DNA from: Lachnospiraceae bacterium GAM79
GTDB lineage: Bacteria > Bacillota > Clostridia > Lachnospirales > Lachnospiraceae
Length of the DNA stretch: 64,000 bases
NCBI GenBank assembly: GCA_020735665.1
Contig: CP085928.1
Location: 882,001-946,000, forward strand
Direction: 5' to 3'
The notes under the pieces were generated by a model. The model was not told where the DNA came from and did not search any database. It worked only from the letters and a program-made list of their open reading frames with translations. Shown here in pieces: positions 28,413-37,270 of the stretch (position 1 is its first letter; each line of letters begins with the position of its first letter). The position numbers and the translations under genes were made by a program.

Positions 28413-29702
28413 ATGCTTCGATTTGCAATGGATAATCTGTTACAGTGGAAAGAAAAGAAAAATAGAAAACCGTTAATAATAATGGGAGCCAGACAGGTGG
28501 GAAAAACTTGGTTGATGAAGGAATTTGGAAAGAATTGTTATGAGAAAACAGCATATATTTCTTTTTATAACAACCAACGTATGAATGCAGTGTTTGAAAA
28601 TGATTTTGATATTGAACGAATCATAATGAATTTAAATATTGAGTCAGGAGTAACAATTACTCCAGGGAATACATTGATTATTCTTGATGAGGTTCAGAAC
28701 ACACCAAAAGCTTTAGAATCCTTGAAATATTTCTGTGAAGAAGCACCAGAATATCATATTATAGCAGCAGGGTCATTGCTTGGAGTGGCAATTCATGAGG
28801 GTGTGTCGTATCCGGTTGGTAAAGTAGATCTGTTGGATTTATATCCGCTTAATTTTAGAGAGTTTTTATATGCTATGGAGGAAAAAAAACTTGCAGATGC
28901 ATTAAAGACAAAAGACTTTTCCATTATTGATAATTTTTCTGACAAATACCTTTTCTGGTTAAAAAACTATTATTATACAGGAGGAATGCCTGCGGTTGTT
29001 GATGCTTTTCGGCTAGACAAAGATTATACAGAAGTAAGGCAGATTCAAAGCGATATATTAAGACAATATGAGGGAGATTTTGGAAAGCATATTGAAAGCA
29101 AGGTACTGCCAAGAATCAGAATGGTTTGGAATTCTATTCCAATGCAGTTGGCAAAAGAAAATAAAAAATTCTTTTTTGGTCAAATAAAAAAGGGGGCTCG
29201 TAGCAGCGAGTTTGAAATAGCAATTCAATGGCTGATTGATTGTGGACTGATTTATAAAGTTAATCGTGTAAATGAACCACATATACCTCTGAAAGCATAT
29301 CAAAGCATGAATGCGTATAAATTGTTTATGCTGGATGTCGGATTGCTGGGGGCATTAAGTGAGTTACCGGCGACATCTATATTGGAAGGAAATGATATTT
29401 TTATGGAATTCAAGGGTGCTCTCACAGAGCAATATGTATTGCAGCAGCTGATTTCTGATACGCCGTACACACCATATTATTATGGAACTGAGAAAGCTAC
29501 GTTTGAACAGGATTTTTTGATCCAGAAAGAAGATGCAATTATACCTATTGAAGTAAAAGCAGAAACGAATATAAGGTCGCAGAGTTTAAAAGCGTATTAT
29601 GATAAATTCCATCCCGAGAAAGCTGTACGTTTTTCGACTCTAAAGTATATGGATCAGGAATGGATGGTAAATATACCATTGTATGCGGTATGTAATTTAT
29701 AA
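28413..29702 (+). CDS. AAA-family ATPase with DUF4143 domain
   Basis: A 429-residue protein of the widespread AAA_14-DUF4143 type. Walker A is MGARQVGKTWLMKEF (about residue 27), Walker B is TLIILDEVQNTP (about 90). DUF4143 occupies the C-terminal half, with the conserved MLDVGLLGALSEL and the nuclease-like end ALTEQYVLQQL ... IPIEVKAETN ... YDKFHPEKAVRFS. The start is set by AAAGGA 10 bases before the ATG at 28413. Function is unknown; the C-terminal ExK-like motif (EVKAE) hints at a restriction-endonuclease fold. A decayed copy lies upstream at 27409. Confidence 0.85.
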   Translation: MLRFAMDNLLQWKEKKNRKPLIIMGARQVGKTWLMKEFGKNCYEKTAYISFYNNQRMNAVFENDFDIERIIMNLNIESGVTITPGNTLIILDEVQNTPKALESLKYFCEEAPEYHIIAAGSLLGVAIHEGVSYPVGKVDLLDLYPLNFREFLYAMEEKKLADALKTKDFSIIDNFSDKYLFWLKNYYYTGGMPAVVDAFRLDKDYTEVRQIQSDILRQYEGDFGKHIESKVLPRIRMVWNSIPMQLAKENKKFFFGQIKKGARSSEFEIAIQWLIDCGLIYKVNRVNEPHIPLKAYQSMNAYKLFMLDVGLLGALSELPATSILEGNDIFMEFKGALTEQYVLQQLISDTPYTPYYYGTEKATFEQDFLIQKEDAIIPIEVKAETNIRSQSLKAYYDKFHPEKAVRFSTLKYMDQEWMVNIPLYAVCNL

Positions 29703-29731
29703 ATATCAGTTTGTATAAGGGGATCGTGAAA

Positions 29732-30184
29732 ATGGATATTAGATATAAAAGACTTACAGAAAAAGAACTGAATACGTTTATTCACATGAGGATAAACCAG
29801 CTTAGAGAAGAAGGTGCTAAAGAAAAGATAGATTTGGTTCCTGCATTGAAGGAATATTATACTCGACATATGGCGGACGGAACATTTGTATCTTGGCTTG
29901 CCCTTGATGAGGAAAATATTATTGGAACAAGCGGGATGTCATTTGTGGAGAAGCCTCCCTATTTTGGATGCCCAAGTGGAAAGATAGGATTGTTGTCCAG
30001 TATGTTTACTGATCCGAAATATAGAAGAAGAGGTATTGCAAAGGAGCTGCTATCCCGCGTTATAGATGACGCCAGGGAATATGGCTGTGGAACAATACAG
30101 ATTACGGCGTCTGATATGGGAGTTAAATTATATACGGATTTTGGATTTGTACATAATGGTAACTTCATGCAATATAAACTTTAA
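29732..30184 (+). CDS. GNAT family N-acetyltransferase
   Basis: A 150-residue GNAT with acetyl-CoA motif MFTDPKYRRRGIAKELL and end motif ASDMGVKLYTDFGF. AGGGG precedes the ATG at 29732. It follows the ATPase by 29 bases and was copied together with it: its 3' end and downstream sequence recur in the decayed block ending at 27861. The N-terminus (MRINQLREEGAKEK) resembles the GNAT at 23751. Confidence 0.85.
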   Translation: MDIRYKRLTEKELNTFIHMRINQLREEGAKEKIDLVPALKEYYTRHMADGTFVSWLALDEENIIGTSGMSFVEKPPYFGCPSGKIGLLSSMFTDPKYRRRGIAKELLSRVIDDAREYGCGTIQITASDMGVKLYTDFGFVHNGNFMQYKL

Positions 30185-30260
30185 CGGCTATAGTATTTCT
30201 GATTGAAAAGGGCAGAAAACAGAGGGATTATTTGATAAATTAAAAAGAGAAAAAAACAAT

Positions 30261-30599
30261 TTGACGATTGGTGCGATCATAGGCAAAGAGTATGAGCAGC
30301 AGTATTTTGATGACTATTCCTATTTTTGTGATTTTATCAGTGAAAAATTAACGGAACAACCTATTTTTTCAGAAGTCGAGAAACAAGAAATTAATTTAAT
30401 AATGGCTTACATAAAAGAATGTGGAACATACGCCCAAAAATTCTACAGCGGAAAAAAATCAGAGAACAATGTGGATATGGAGAAGATTGCATATGTGAAT
30501 GATAATTTGTACGATAGAATCTGCGATAAAATAGGACGCCTACATAAAGAAAATGGGGAGCCGATGCCATACGAGAAAAATGACGATATTGTGAGATGA
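30261..30599 (+). pseudogene. Probable 5'-truncated gene remnant, unknown family
   Basis: An open frame of 112 codons from TTG 30261; in-frame codons extend upstream without an ATG to a stop at about 30204 (peptide GLFDKLKREKNN before the TTG). No ribosome binding site fits. The frame begins exactly where the duplicated ATPase-GNAT block ends (30222), which suggests that the insertion or recombination cut off the true start. The remaining protein is acidic and helical; I do not recognise it. Confidence 0.45.
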
Positions 30600-30602
30600 T
30601 TT

Positions 30603-30677
30603 CAAGAAGAGTGTTGGAGAAAAAGCTTTTATAAAAAGCTTGGCTTTGAGGCAAATACGGAGGTAATGTTATTATGA
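30603..30677 (+). pseudogene. 3' remnant of a GNAT acetyltransferase gene
   Basis: The frame reads SFYKKLGFEANTEVMLL then stop, matching the conserved GNAT end motif (compare PFYEKFGFEANE of the gene at 25358). The rest of the domain is missing. Its stop codon overlaps the start of the next gene. Confidence 0.7.
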
Positions 30678-31432
30678 TCTTGTGCTTTTCCGGAACTGGT
30701 AATAGTCGTTATATAGCAAAGAAAATTGCAGATGAATTGCAGGACGAGATTGTAGATATGAATGCAAAAATCAAGGCAACAGATTATTCGCCAATGAAAA
30801 CAGGCAGAAATATAATCGTAGTGGTTCCAACTTATGCGTGGCGTATTCCACAAATTGTATCGGAGTGGCTTTGTAAAACGGAACTGCTTTCTGCAGAACG
30901 CATTTGGTTCGTGATGGACTGTGGAGGCGAGATTGGGAATGCAGCGAAATATAATCGGCGCCTTGCGGAGCAAAAACATTTATGGTATATGGGTACAGCT
31001 CAGGTTATTATGCCGGAAAATTATATTGTTATGTTTGGTGCACCGAAAGCAGAAGAAGCAAGAAAGATTGTTAGAAATGCGGAACCTACTATTATGGATA
31101 TAATTGCGCACATTAAGGCAGAGCAGCCGTTCGCTGTACCAAGAAACAATCTTTATGACCGGTTAATGAGTGGTCCGGTAAATCCGATTTTTTATCATTT
31201 CTTTGTGAAATCTGATGCATTTCGTACGGATGCTACCTGTGTCGGTTGTGGTCAATGTGTTAAGAACTGTCCATTGAACAACATTACGCTTAAGGACAGA
31301 AAGCCTGTATGGGGAAAGCAATGCACTCATTGTATGGCTTGTATTTGTTATTGCCCTACAGAAGCTATTGAGTATGGAAAAAAGAGTGTTGGAAAGCCGC
31401 GTTATCATTTCGAACAATTAGAGAGCAGATGA
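30674..31432 (+). CDS. EFR1 family flavodoxin-ferredoxin fusion
   Basis: A 252-residue electron-transfer protein. The N-terminal flavodoxin-like domain binds FMN (FSGTGNSRYIAKKIA phosphate loop, residues about 4-18). The C-terminal domain carries two 4Fe-4S cluster motifs: CVGCGQCVKNCP and CTHCMACICYCP. Such EFR1 proteins are common in Clostridia; the redox partner is unknown. AGGTAATG before the ATG provides the ribosome binding site; the start overlaps the GNAT remnant by 4 bases. Confidence 0.88.
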   Translation: MILCFSGTGNSRYIAKKIADELQDEIVDMNAKIKATDYSPMKTGRNIIVVVPTYAWRIPQIVSEWLCKTELLSAERIWFVMDCGGEIGNAAKYNRRLAEQKHLWYMGTAQVIMPENYIVMFGAPKAEEARKIVRNAEPTIMDIIAHIKAEQPFAVPRNNLYDRLMSGPVNPIFYHFFVKSDAFRTDATCVGCGQCVKNCPLNNITLKDRKPVWGKQCTHCMACICYCPTEAIEYGKKSVGKPRYHFEQLESR

Positions 31433-31503
31433 TTTATAAATCTCTGTACGGAAATTAGAAATTGATAATTTGAAAAATTTCCAGTTTGAAGGAGCAACGG
31501 TAT

Positions 31504-32124
31504 ATGAAGTATTTATATTTGCATGGATTAGGACAAAAACCAGACAGTTGGACTAGAGTAATAAAAGAAACGAAAGTGTCGGAAAGTAGTGTCAATTTGA
31601 GTTTGGCAGGGATGCTAGAGGGAAAATCTGTTACATATAAGGAATTATATTCAGCATTCTCAGGAGAATGCGACAGGGAGAACGAAGGAATTGTCTTATG
31701 CGGGCTTTCTCTAGGTGCTGTTTTGGCGCTTAATTACGCGATAGACCATCCAGATAAAGTAAGGGCGCTCGTATTAATTGCAGCACAATATAAAATGCCA
31801 AAAAACTTATTGAAAGTTCAGAATATATTGTTTCATCTTATGCCGAATTCGGCATTCAGTAAAATGGGTTTCAAAAAAGCGGATGTTATCAGCCTGTGCG
31901 GGACGATGGCTGAATTGGATTTCAGTGACTCCCTGCATAAGGTGTCTTGCCCAGTATTGCTCATTTGTGGAGAGAAGGACACTGCAAACAAAAAAACTTC
32001 AAAAGAACTTTGCCAATATTTGAACAACGCCTGTTTCCATGAACTTGTGAAAACAGGTCATGAAGCAAACATAGAAGCTCCGGAAGAGTTGGCGATCGTG
32101 TTGCAGAGATTTTATGATAATTAA
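31504..32124 (+). CDS. Alpha/beta hydrolase
   Basis: A 206-residue cytoplasmic hydrolase. The oxyanion HG is in YLHGLGQKPDSW, the nucleophile elbow is CGLSLGAVLAL, the acid lies in LLICGEKDTANKK and the histidine in VKTGHEANIE. AAGGAG lies 11 bases before the ATG at 31504. The small size with a reduced lid suggests a thioesterase or esterase. Substrate unknown. Confidence 0.82.
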   Translation: MKYLYLHGLGQKPDSWTRVIKETKVSESSVNLSLAGMLEGKSVTYKELYSAFSGECDRENEGIVLCGLSLGAVLALNYAIDHPDKVRALVLIAAQYKMPKNLLKVQNILFHLMPNSAFSKMGFKKADVISLCGTMAELDFSDSLHKVSCPVLLICGEKDTANKKTSKELCQYLNNACFHELVKTGHEANIEAPEELAIVLQRFYDN

Positions 32125-32204
32125 CATTCCCGGAACATGGTTCGGAGTTTGATATGAAATCATAGGGAATTAAAACTTAGTGAAAAAGTGCAGTAAGTTT
32201 TAAT

Positions 32205-32534
32205 TTGAAGAGGCAAATCTGTGGAAAAAGTTATCTTCTGTTTTATTTGTTTCGTGACTATCTTATAGCAAGAAGATATTATATTCAGTCTGCATTATCC
32301 GTAAGTGATCCTGATAAGATGGGACTACAGACAAACTTCTGTATAGATGCAACTGTGAAATCTGCTTTTGAAAGAGGTTATAAAGTAATTGTTCCACAAG
32401 GGGCAAATTCAACATTTGATAACGATTATATGACTGGAGAAGAAACATATAAATATTACAATGATATGATGTGGCCAAAGAGATTTGCTACATGTGTATC
32501 TGTTGATGAAGCAATTAAATTGATGGAAAGTTAA
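32205..32534 (+). pseudogene. N-terminally truncated isochorismatase-like cysteine hydrolase
   Basis: From about residue 35 of this frame the sequence is the second half of an isochorismatase/nicotinamidase-type hydrolase: LQTNFCIDATVKSAFERGYK holds the catalytic cysteine, followed by VIVPQGANSTFDND and VDEAIKLM. The first half, with the catalytic Asp and Lys, is missing, and the preceding residues do not fit the family. No ribosome binding site precedes the frame. A dead remnant is most likely. Confidence 0.65.
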
Positions 32535-32570
32535 ATCGGAATTTTAAGAATTGTCTAGGAGGTATGATTT

Positions 32571-33011
32571 ATGAAAAAAACACATTTAATAATTGTAAAT
32601 ATAATTCTTTTACTGTGGTATTTTCTTTCAATGATAGGATTGAAGATTGGAGACAAATACTTGGTAACAGGTGCATTTGAGGAAGATTGGCTATTTATGC
32701 TTATTCCGACAATTACATTCGTTTTAATGTTAGTTACAAAAAATGTTGGAAGGAATATACATTTGATATGGTTGGCAGGGTGGTTTGTCACTCAGTTCTT
32801 AAGTCATGAATGGTATACTTTATTTGGAAGAGGATTTATGGGAGAAATGGACAAGAAGATTGCCTATTTTTCAGAATGCATTCAATTAATAAATGTGGAT
32901 GGAAGATATGTTCCTGATGTATATCATATTGTATTACATATTTTGATAATTATTGCATTTGTTGTGACCTTGCTTTATAGAGAAGAAAAAACATTAGTTG
33001 ACGAAGTGTGA
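32571..33011 (+). CDS. Predicted four-helix membrane protein, unknown function
   Basis: A 146-residue hydrophobic protein with about four membrane segments (residues about 6-24, 40-56, 63-80 and 120-137). CTAGGAGGT precedes the ATG. No catalytic motif is apparent. The upstream neighbour is a hydrolase remnant and the downstream one a CPBP protease; a shared role is not indicated. Confidence 0.6.
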   Translation: MKKTHLIIVNIILLLWYFLSMIGLKIGDKYLVTGAFEEDWLFMLIPTITFVLMLVTKNVGRNIHLIWLAGWFVTQFLSHEWYTLFGRGFMGEMDKKIAYFSECIQLINVDGRYVPDVYHIVLHILIIIAFVVTLLYREEKTLVDEV

Positions 33012-33061
33012 AAATTCCAGTTTTGGTAACTGGTAAATAGAAATTTGTGAAGGAAGGTACA

Positions 33062-33811
33062 ATGGATAAGAAACGACTAACAAAATATTTGATAATCACA
33101 TTTCTCATCACCTGGGTTTGCTGGTGGGGAGATGCTCTGCTGGTTAAAGTCACATCTTTAACTGAGTCAAACGTGTTTCCGATGATTATTTTTACAATTG
33201 GAGGATTTGGACCGACAATTGCCGCCTGTATCTGCATGGAAGGTGGTTTTACGCGAAAGAATTTAAGGCGGTTCCTGTTTAACAATACAAAAAAGAACTG
33301 GCTGACAATTCTTGTTGCAGTTATAGTTGAAACAATAGTATTCTTCATTTGTTCAGATGGACTGCTGTCCTCAATCCCCAGATCGCCGATAGCTGCGGTT
33401 GTGGTATTCATCATATTTATACAGACTGCACTCCTGTATGGTGGCAACGAAGAACTTGGCTGGCGAGGTACTATGTTGCCGATTCTGGAGAAGAAAGTTT
33501 CTGCACCTTTAGCAACATTGATCGTTGGAATCGTATGGATCATTTGGCATATTCCGCTCTGGTTCATAGAAGGCAATTCACATCAGAGCATGTCATTTAT
33601 CTGGTTCGCGGTCTTAGGATTGGCGCTCAGCTATTGGTTATCTATGGTTTATGATATCACTAGAGCTGTCATGTTCTGTATGATCCTACACGGATGGACA
33701 AACACATTGATGGGAGTGGTAGATATCAATCAAGGTCCGTTATATTATGTGTTACTGGTTGTAATGACAGCAGCCTCAATGTTAATAAGTATCCGGATTC
33801 GTAAAAAATAA
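33062..33811 (+). CDS. CPBP family intramembrane glutamic endopeptidase
   Basis: A 249-residue membrane protein of the CPBP (Abi/Rce1-like) family. Motif 1 is NEELGWRGTMLPILE with the catalytic glutamates and arginine; motif 2 is IIWHIPLWF with the histidine. About seven or eight membrane segments flank these. Family members process peptides or provide bacteriocin self-immunity. GAAGG precedes the ATG at 33062. No bacteriocin gene is visible nearby. The 205 bases after it hold no gene I can support. Confidence 0.88.
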   Translation: MDKKRLTKYLIITFLITWVCWWGDALLVKVTSLTESNVFPMIIFTIGGFGPTIAACICMEGGFTRKNLRRFLFNNTKKNWLTILVAVIVETIVFFICSDGLLSSIPRSPIAAVVVFIIFIQTALLYGGNEELGWRGTMLPILEKKVSAPLATLIVGIVWIIWHIPLWFIEGNSHQSMSFIWFAVLGLALSYWLSMVYDITRAVMFCMILHGWTNTLMGVVDINQGPLYYVLLVVMTAASMLISIRIRKK

Positions 33812-34016
33812 AGGAACGTTCATTCATAACTTCCAGTTGTACGCCCAGCCGATGGTGTGGCACTGCGGAGTCAGAGAACCAATTATGTTTTACATTGTGA
33901 ATATTTAAGCTGGTATGCAAAAGGGTAGGAAGCGTTGCAGTCTTTATGTCAATTGGTTATTCCATATTGGGGATAGATGCAGGAATCATCAGGCACTTGA
34001 TTAAAGGAGATACAGT

Positions 34017-34967
34017 ATGAAAAAGATATTAAGAAATATTCTAAGAGTAATATTGATTGTAATCACGGTTATTGCATTATTCGTGATAATATCATTGGTT
34101 CGCCATAAAGTATGCAGTTCAAGAGAAAAGGATTTATTAACTCCGTTAGGTGAACTGGTAGAAGTCAACGGGCACAAGATGAGCGTATATACAGAGGGGG
34201 ATGGTGATAAAACGCTTGTGTTCATGTCCGGAGGTGGAACCTGCTCGCCAATATTGGATTTTAAGTCTTTGTATTCGCTGCTTAGCAATGATTATAAAAT
34301 CGTTGTAGTGGAAAAATTCGGTTATGGCTTTAGTGATGTTGTAGACGAAAACAGGGATATCGATACGATGTTAAGCGAAACAAGGATGGCACTTGATAAA
34401 GCCGGAATAAAAGGCCCATATGTGCTTTGCCCCCATTCAATGTCCGGACTTGAGGCTTTATACTGGGCACAGAAGTATCCGGAAGAAGTTGAGGCTATTG
34501 TTGGTTTGGATATGGCAGTACCAGACTATTATGATGAAATGAACATTAATATTCCTATTATGAAATTAGGGCAGTATGGTGCGGCACTTGGAATCACCAG
34601 ATGGATACCGAGCCTTGCCGAGAGCGATGCAATCAAAGCCGGAACATTGTCTGAAAAGGAAAAAGAGATTTACAGAGCAGTATTTTATCAAAAAACTGCA
34701 ACTGTAACGATGATCGATGAAGTAAAAGCTGTAAAACAGAATGCAAATATTGTAAAAGAAAACGGAATTCCGCAGGTGCCGATGTTATTGTTTATTTCTG
34801 ACGGCTCCGGTGGAACCGGTTTTACAAAAGAAAAGTGGAGAAGTATTCCCGAAAATTATATTTCAGGTTGCGACAATGCAGGTTATATTGAATTAGATTG
34901 TCCGCATTATGTCCACGACTACAAATATGATGAGATAAGTAAAGAAATCAGGAAGTTTATTCAGTGA
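34017..34967 (+). CDS. Membrane-anchored alpha/beta hydrolase
   Basis: A 316-residue hydrolase with an N-terminal membrane anchor (ILIVITVIALFVIISLV, residues about 12-28), so the catalytic domain is probably outside the cell. The core begins GHKMSVYTEGDG; the nucleophile elbow is CPHSMSGLEAL (Ser near residue 142). The acid is probably in LLFISDGSGG and the histidine in ELDCPHYVHDY. AAGGAG precedes the ATG. Substrate unknown. Confidence 0.82.
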   Translation: MKKILRNILRVILIVITVIALFVIISLVRHKVCSSREKDLLTPLGELVEVNGHKMSVYTEGDGDKTLVFMSGGGTCSPILDFKSLYSLLSNDYKIVVVEKFGYGFSDVVDENRDIDTMLSETRMALDKAGIKGPYVLCPHSMSGLEALYWAQKYPEEVEAIVGLDMAVPDYYDEMNINIPIMKLGQYGAALGITRWIPSLAESDAIKAGTLSEKEKEIYRAVFYQKTATVTMIDEVKAVKQNANIVKENGIPQVPMLLFISDGSGGTGFTKEKWRSIPENYISGCDNAGYIELDCPHYVHDYKYDEISKEIRKFIQ

Positions 34968-35084
34968 ATGGAACAGGTGGTACATATGACTGTGTTGCTT
35001 TAATGGCATATTATGTCATTTGCAAATCAGTGACAAATCTTTACGAGATAGAAGAGATAAATGAGAACTTATGGAGGATGGAAA

Positions 35085-35495
35085 ATGGTAAAACCTATTG
35101 TAAAAGATATTCTTTTTCTGGGACAGAAATCCGTTCCGGCAACACAGCTTGATATGAATGTGGTAAATGATCTTCGGGATACATTAGCTGCAAATCGTGA
35201 GCGTTGTGTCGGAATGGAAGCAAATATGATCGGGTATAAGAAAAATATGATTATTGTAAGTGCCGGACCTGTAGATATGATTATGATCAATCCGGTGATC
35301 TGTTCTAAGATCGGACGTTATGAAACAGAAGAAGGTTGTCTGTCATTAGAGGGAAAACGAAAAACAACGCGGTATAAGAAGATAGAGGTAGAGTTTCAGG
35401 ATGCTGGTTTTGTAAAAAGAAAGATGGCATTTGAGGGATTTGTGGCACAGATTATTCAGCATGAGGTGGATCACTGTAATGGGATAGTGATATAA
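35085..35495 (+). CDS. Peptide deformylase-like protein with altered motif 1
   Basis: A 136-residue peptide deformylase homologue. Motif 2 (EEGCLSLEG, metal ligand Cys85) and motif 3 (QHEVDHCNGI, ligands His126 and His130 with catalytic Glu127) are kept. Motif 1, normally GxGLAAxQ, reads VGMEANMIG, so the conserved glutamine is a methionine and the second alanine is lost. The protein is also shorter than housekeeping deformylases. TGGAGG lies 8 bases before the ATG. It may be a deformylase paralogue with another substrate or weak activity. Confidence 0.8.
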   Translation: MVKPIVKDILFLGQKSVPATQLDMNVVNDLRDTLAANRERCVGMEANMIGYKKNMIIVSAGPVDMIMINPVICSKIGRYETEEGCLSLEGKRKTTRYKKIEVEFQDAGFVKRKMAFEGFVAQIIQHEVDHCNGIVI

Positions 35496-35507
35496 CAGGA
35501 GACAAAC

Positions 35508-36239
35508 ATGGAAAAAGACTCAGGCAAATGGATCATGTATGGTGTAGACTGGGATGATCCGGAGTGTATTCATACAGTAGATGAGGCAATAGAATATATA
35601 AATGAGATTGGCTTCCTACCGCTTTTTAGAAATGATATACCGGGATTTTCGCTGGAAGAACGAACCGTGCCGGAGTACTGGTGGTGTGAGGATGTTGACA
35701 GAGATCCATGGATGTGGCGGGCGGTTATCGCAAGAAGACATGACATCGTATATGGCAAGTTTTTTAATAAAAAGGCAGGTTTTATATCGAGAAAATGGCT
35801 TCCTGTATTTGCCAATTACAGACGGGATGGATATGATTTTGATGCGCTGTATGAGGATGGAAAAGCCCCGAATAAGCATAAAAAGATCATGGATCATTTT
35901 ATGGAAGCACATGTAGATACAGAACTGTATTCCAACGAACTGAAGAAAATGGCAGGGTATGGAAAAGACGGCGAAAAGGGATTTGATGGAGCTGTCACCA
36001 ATCTTATGATGCAGATGTATCTTTGTAATTGCGACTTCAGAAAACGTGTAAATAAAAAAGGACTGGAGTATGGTTGGGATGTGGCGGTTTACTCGTCTCC
36101 GGAACATATCTATGGATATGATTATGTAACATCCTGTTACAAGGATGATCCGCAGGAGTCGTGGAATACGATCATCCGACACATGCATGATATTTATCCG
36201 ATCGCAACAGATGCACAGATAAAAAAGCTTTTGAAATAG
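35508..36239 (+). CDS. AlkZ-related protein (putative), unknown function
   Basis: A 243-residue soluble protein rich in aromatic residues. It contains EEYWWCEDVDRDPWMWRAVI-like sequence (PEYWWCEDVDRDPWMWR) and YGKFFNKKAGFISRKWLPVF, which resemble proteins annotated as related to the AlkZ/YcaQ DNA glycosylase winged-helix family. This assignment is from memory of similar proteins and is tentative. ACAGGAG precedes the ATG; the gene follows the deformylase-like gene by 12 bases and is probably co-transcribed. Confidence 0.5.
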   Translation: MEKDSGKWIMYGVDWDDPECIHTVDEAIEYINEIGFLPLFRNDIPGFSLEERTVPEYWWCEDVDRDPWMWRAVIARRHDIVYGKFFNKKAGFISRKWLPVFANYRRDGYDFDALYEDGKAPNKHKKIMDHFMEAHVDTELYSNELKKMAGYGKDGEKGFDGAVTNLMMQMYLCNCDFRKRVNKKGLEYGWDVAVYSSPEHIYGYDYVTSCYKDDPQESWNTIIRHMHDIYPIATDAQIKKLLK

Positions 36240-36374
36240 AATCAAAGAAATTTATTATATTTAATTAAATTTATCTTATGTGCAGGATAGGAGCACATAT
36301 GACAGGCAGGAAACAGCAGGTTGCTTTTTATAAAACAGATTCTCCTGTATGATATGAATAAAGGAGGACGAGTC

Positions 36375-37142
36375 ATGGAAACAAAAAATATTATTTTTGA
36401 ACTTCGTACAAAGAGAGGCATGTCACAGGATGAACTGGCTGAGAAAATAATGGTGACGAGACAGGCTGTATCACGTTGGGAGAATGGAGAGACAATTCCT
36501 AACACAGATACTTTAAAGCTTTTATCGAAGGAATTTGATGTATCGATCAATACACTACTGGGAGAGCCTAGAAAACTTATCTGCCAGTGCTGCGGAATGC
36601 CGCTTGAGGATGACACAATCATAGGACATAATAGTGATGGTTCATTGAATGAGGACTATTGTAAGTGGTGTTATGCGGATGGAACATATACCTATAGTGA
36701 TATGGATGAATTGATAGATGTCTGTGTTAAACATATGGTAGACGAAAATGTTACAGAGAATCAGGCGCGTGTTTATATGAAGAAACTTCTTCCAAAATTG
36801 GATTACTGGAAAAGATATGAAGAACTGAGTGACAATGGTCAGTTTGATCAATTCAAGAAGGAGCTGATCAGAGAAATTAATGATCTTCATGTAGAAGGTC
36901 TGCCTGAGGTAAAAAGACTGAATGCCCTTGTTGGAGAATATGTGAATTTAGAATACAGGCTTCCGAATGGAGAAAAAGTGAAATTCCTGGATGGCCGGAA
37001 AACATATTTAGGCAATCAGCTTGAATGTGAATTTGGTGGAGACAGATACTTTGGAGTTCTTGCAGATATGGATTTTATTCTGATTTCAACATATGAAGCT
37101 CAGGGCAAAGATCCGGAACTGATAATTTACAAAAAAAGATAA
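36375..37142 (+). CDS. XRE-type regulator with zinc-ribbon domain
   Basis: A 255-residue protein. Residues 1-65 are a Cro/CI helix-turn-helix (MSQDELAEKIMVTRQAVSRW, then DVSINTLLGE). Residues about 73-125 form the putative zinc ribbon PF12674 (CQCCGMPLEDD ... DYCKWCYADG) with four cysteines. The C-terminal 110 residues are a further domain of unknown type, including a small barrel-like stretch (LVGEYVNLEYRLPNGEKVKF). AAGGAGG is 7 bases before the ATG. A sensor of metal or redox state is a possible role. Confidence 0.78.
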   Translation: METKNIIFELRTKRGMSQDELAEKIMVTRQAVSRWENGETIPNTDTLKLLSKEFDVSINTLLGEPRKLICQCCGMPLEDDTIIGHNSDGSLNEDYCKWCYADGTYTYSDMDELIDVCVKHMVDENVTENQARVYMKKLLPKLDYWKRYEELSDNGQFDQFKKELIREINDLHVEGLPEVKRLNALVGEYVNLEYRLPNGEKVKFLDGRKTYLGNQLECEFGGDRYFGVLADMDFILISTYEAQGKDPELIIYKKR

Positions 37143-37146
37143 TTGC

Positions 37147-37174
37147 TTGACAAATCATCTTTTTGTGCTATACT
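37147..37174 (+). promoter_or_regulatory. Promoter of the LuxR-type regulator gene
   Basis: TTGACA, 16-bp spacer, TATACT. It begins 5 bp after the XRE gene stop and lies upstream of the terminator at 37200. Confidence 0.75.
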
Positions 37175-37199
37175 TCATGCCAACAGAATAGTAAAAAAT

Positions 37200-37239
37200 A
37201 AGTACGCAAGGGTGTGTTACATCGGTTGCGTACTTTTTT
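37200..37239 (+). terminator. Leader terminator (possible attenuator) before the LuxR-type gene
   Basis: Perfect 10-bp stem AAGTACGCAA / TTGCGTACTT with a 16-base loop, followed by TTTT. It lies between the promoter at 37147 and the GTG at 37271, leaving only 31 bases for another promoter. It may also end the XRE transcript. Confidence 0.75.
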
Positions 37240-37270
37240 GTTTTATGAAATACAAGGGAGGTGGAAACTG

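Noticed and set aside
34964-35152. 62-codon open frame between the hydrolase and the deformylase-like gene
   Set aside because: It overlaps the deformylase start in another frame and lacks a ribosome binding site and any protein-like motif.
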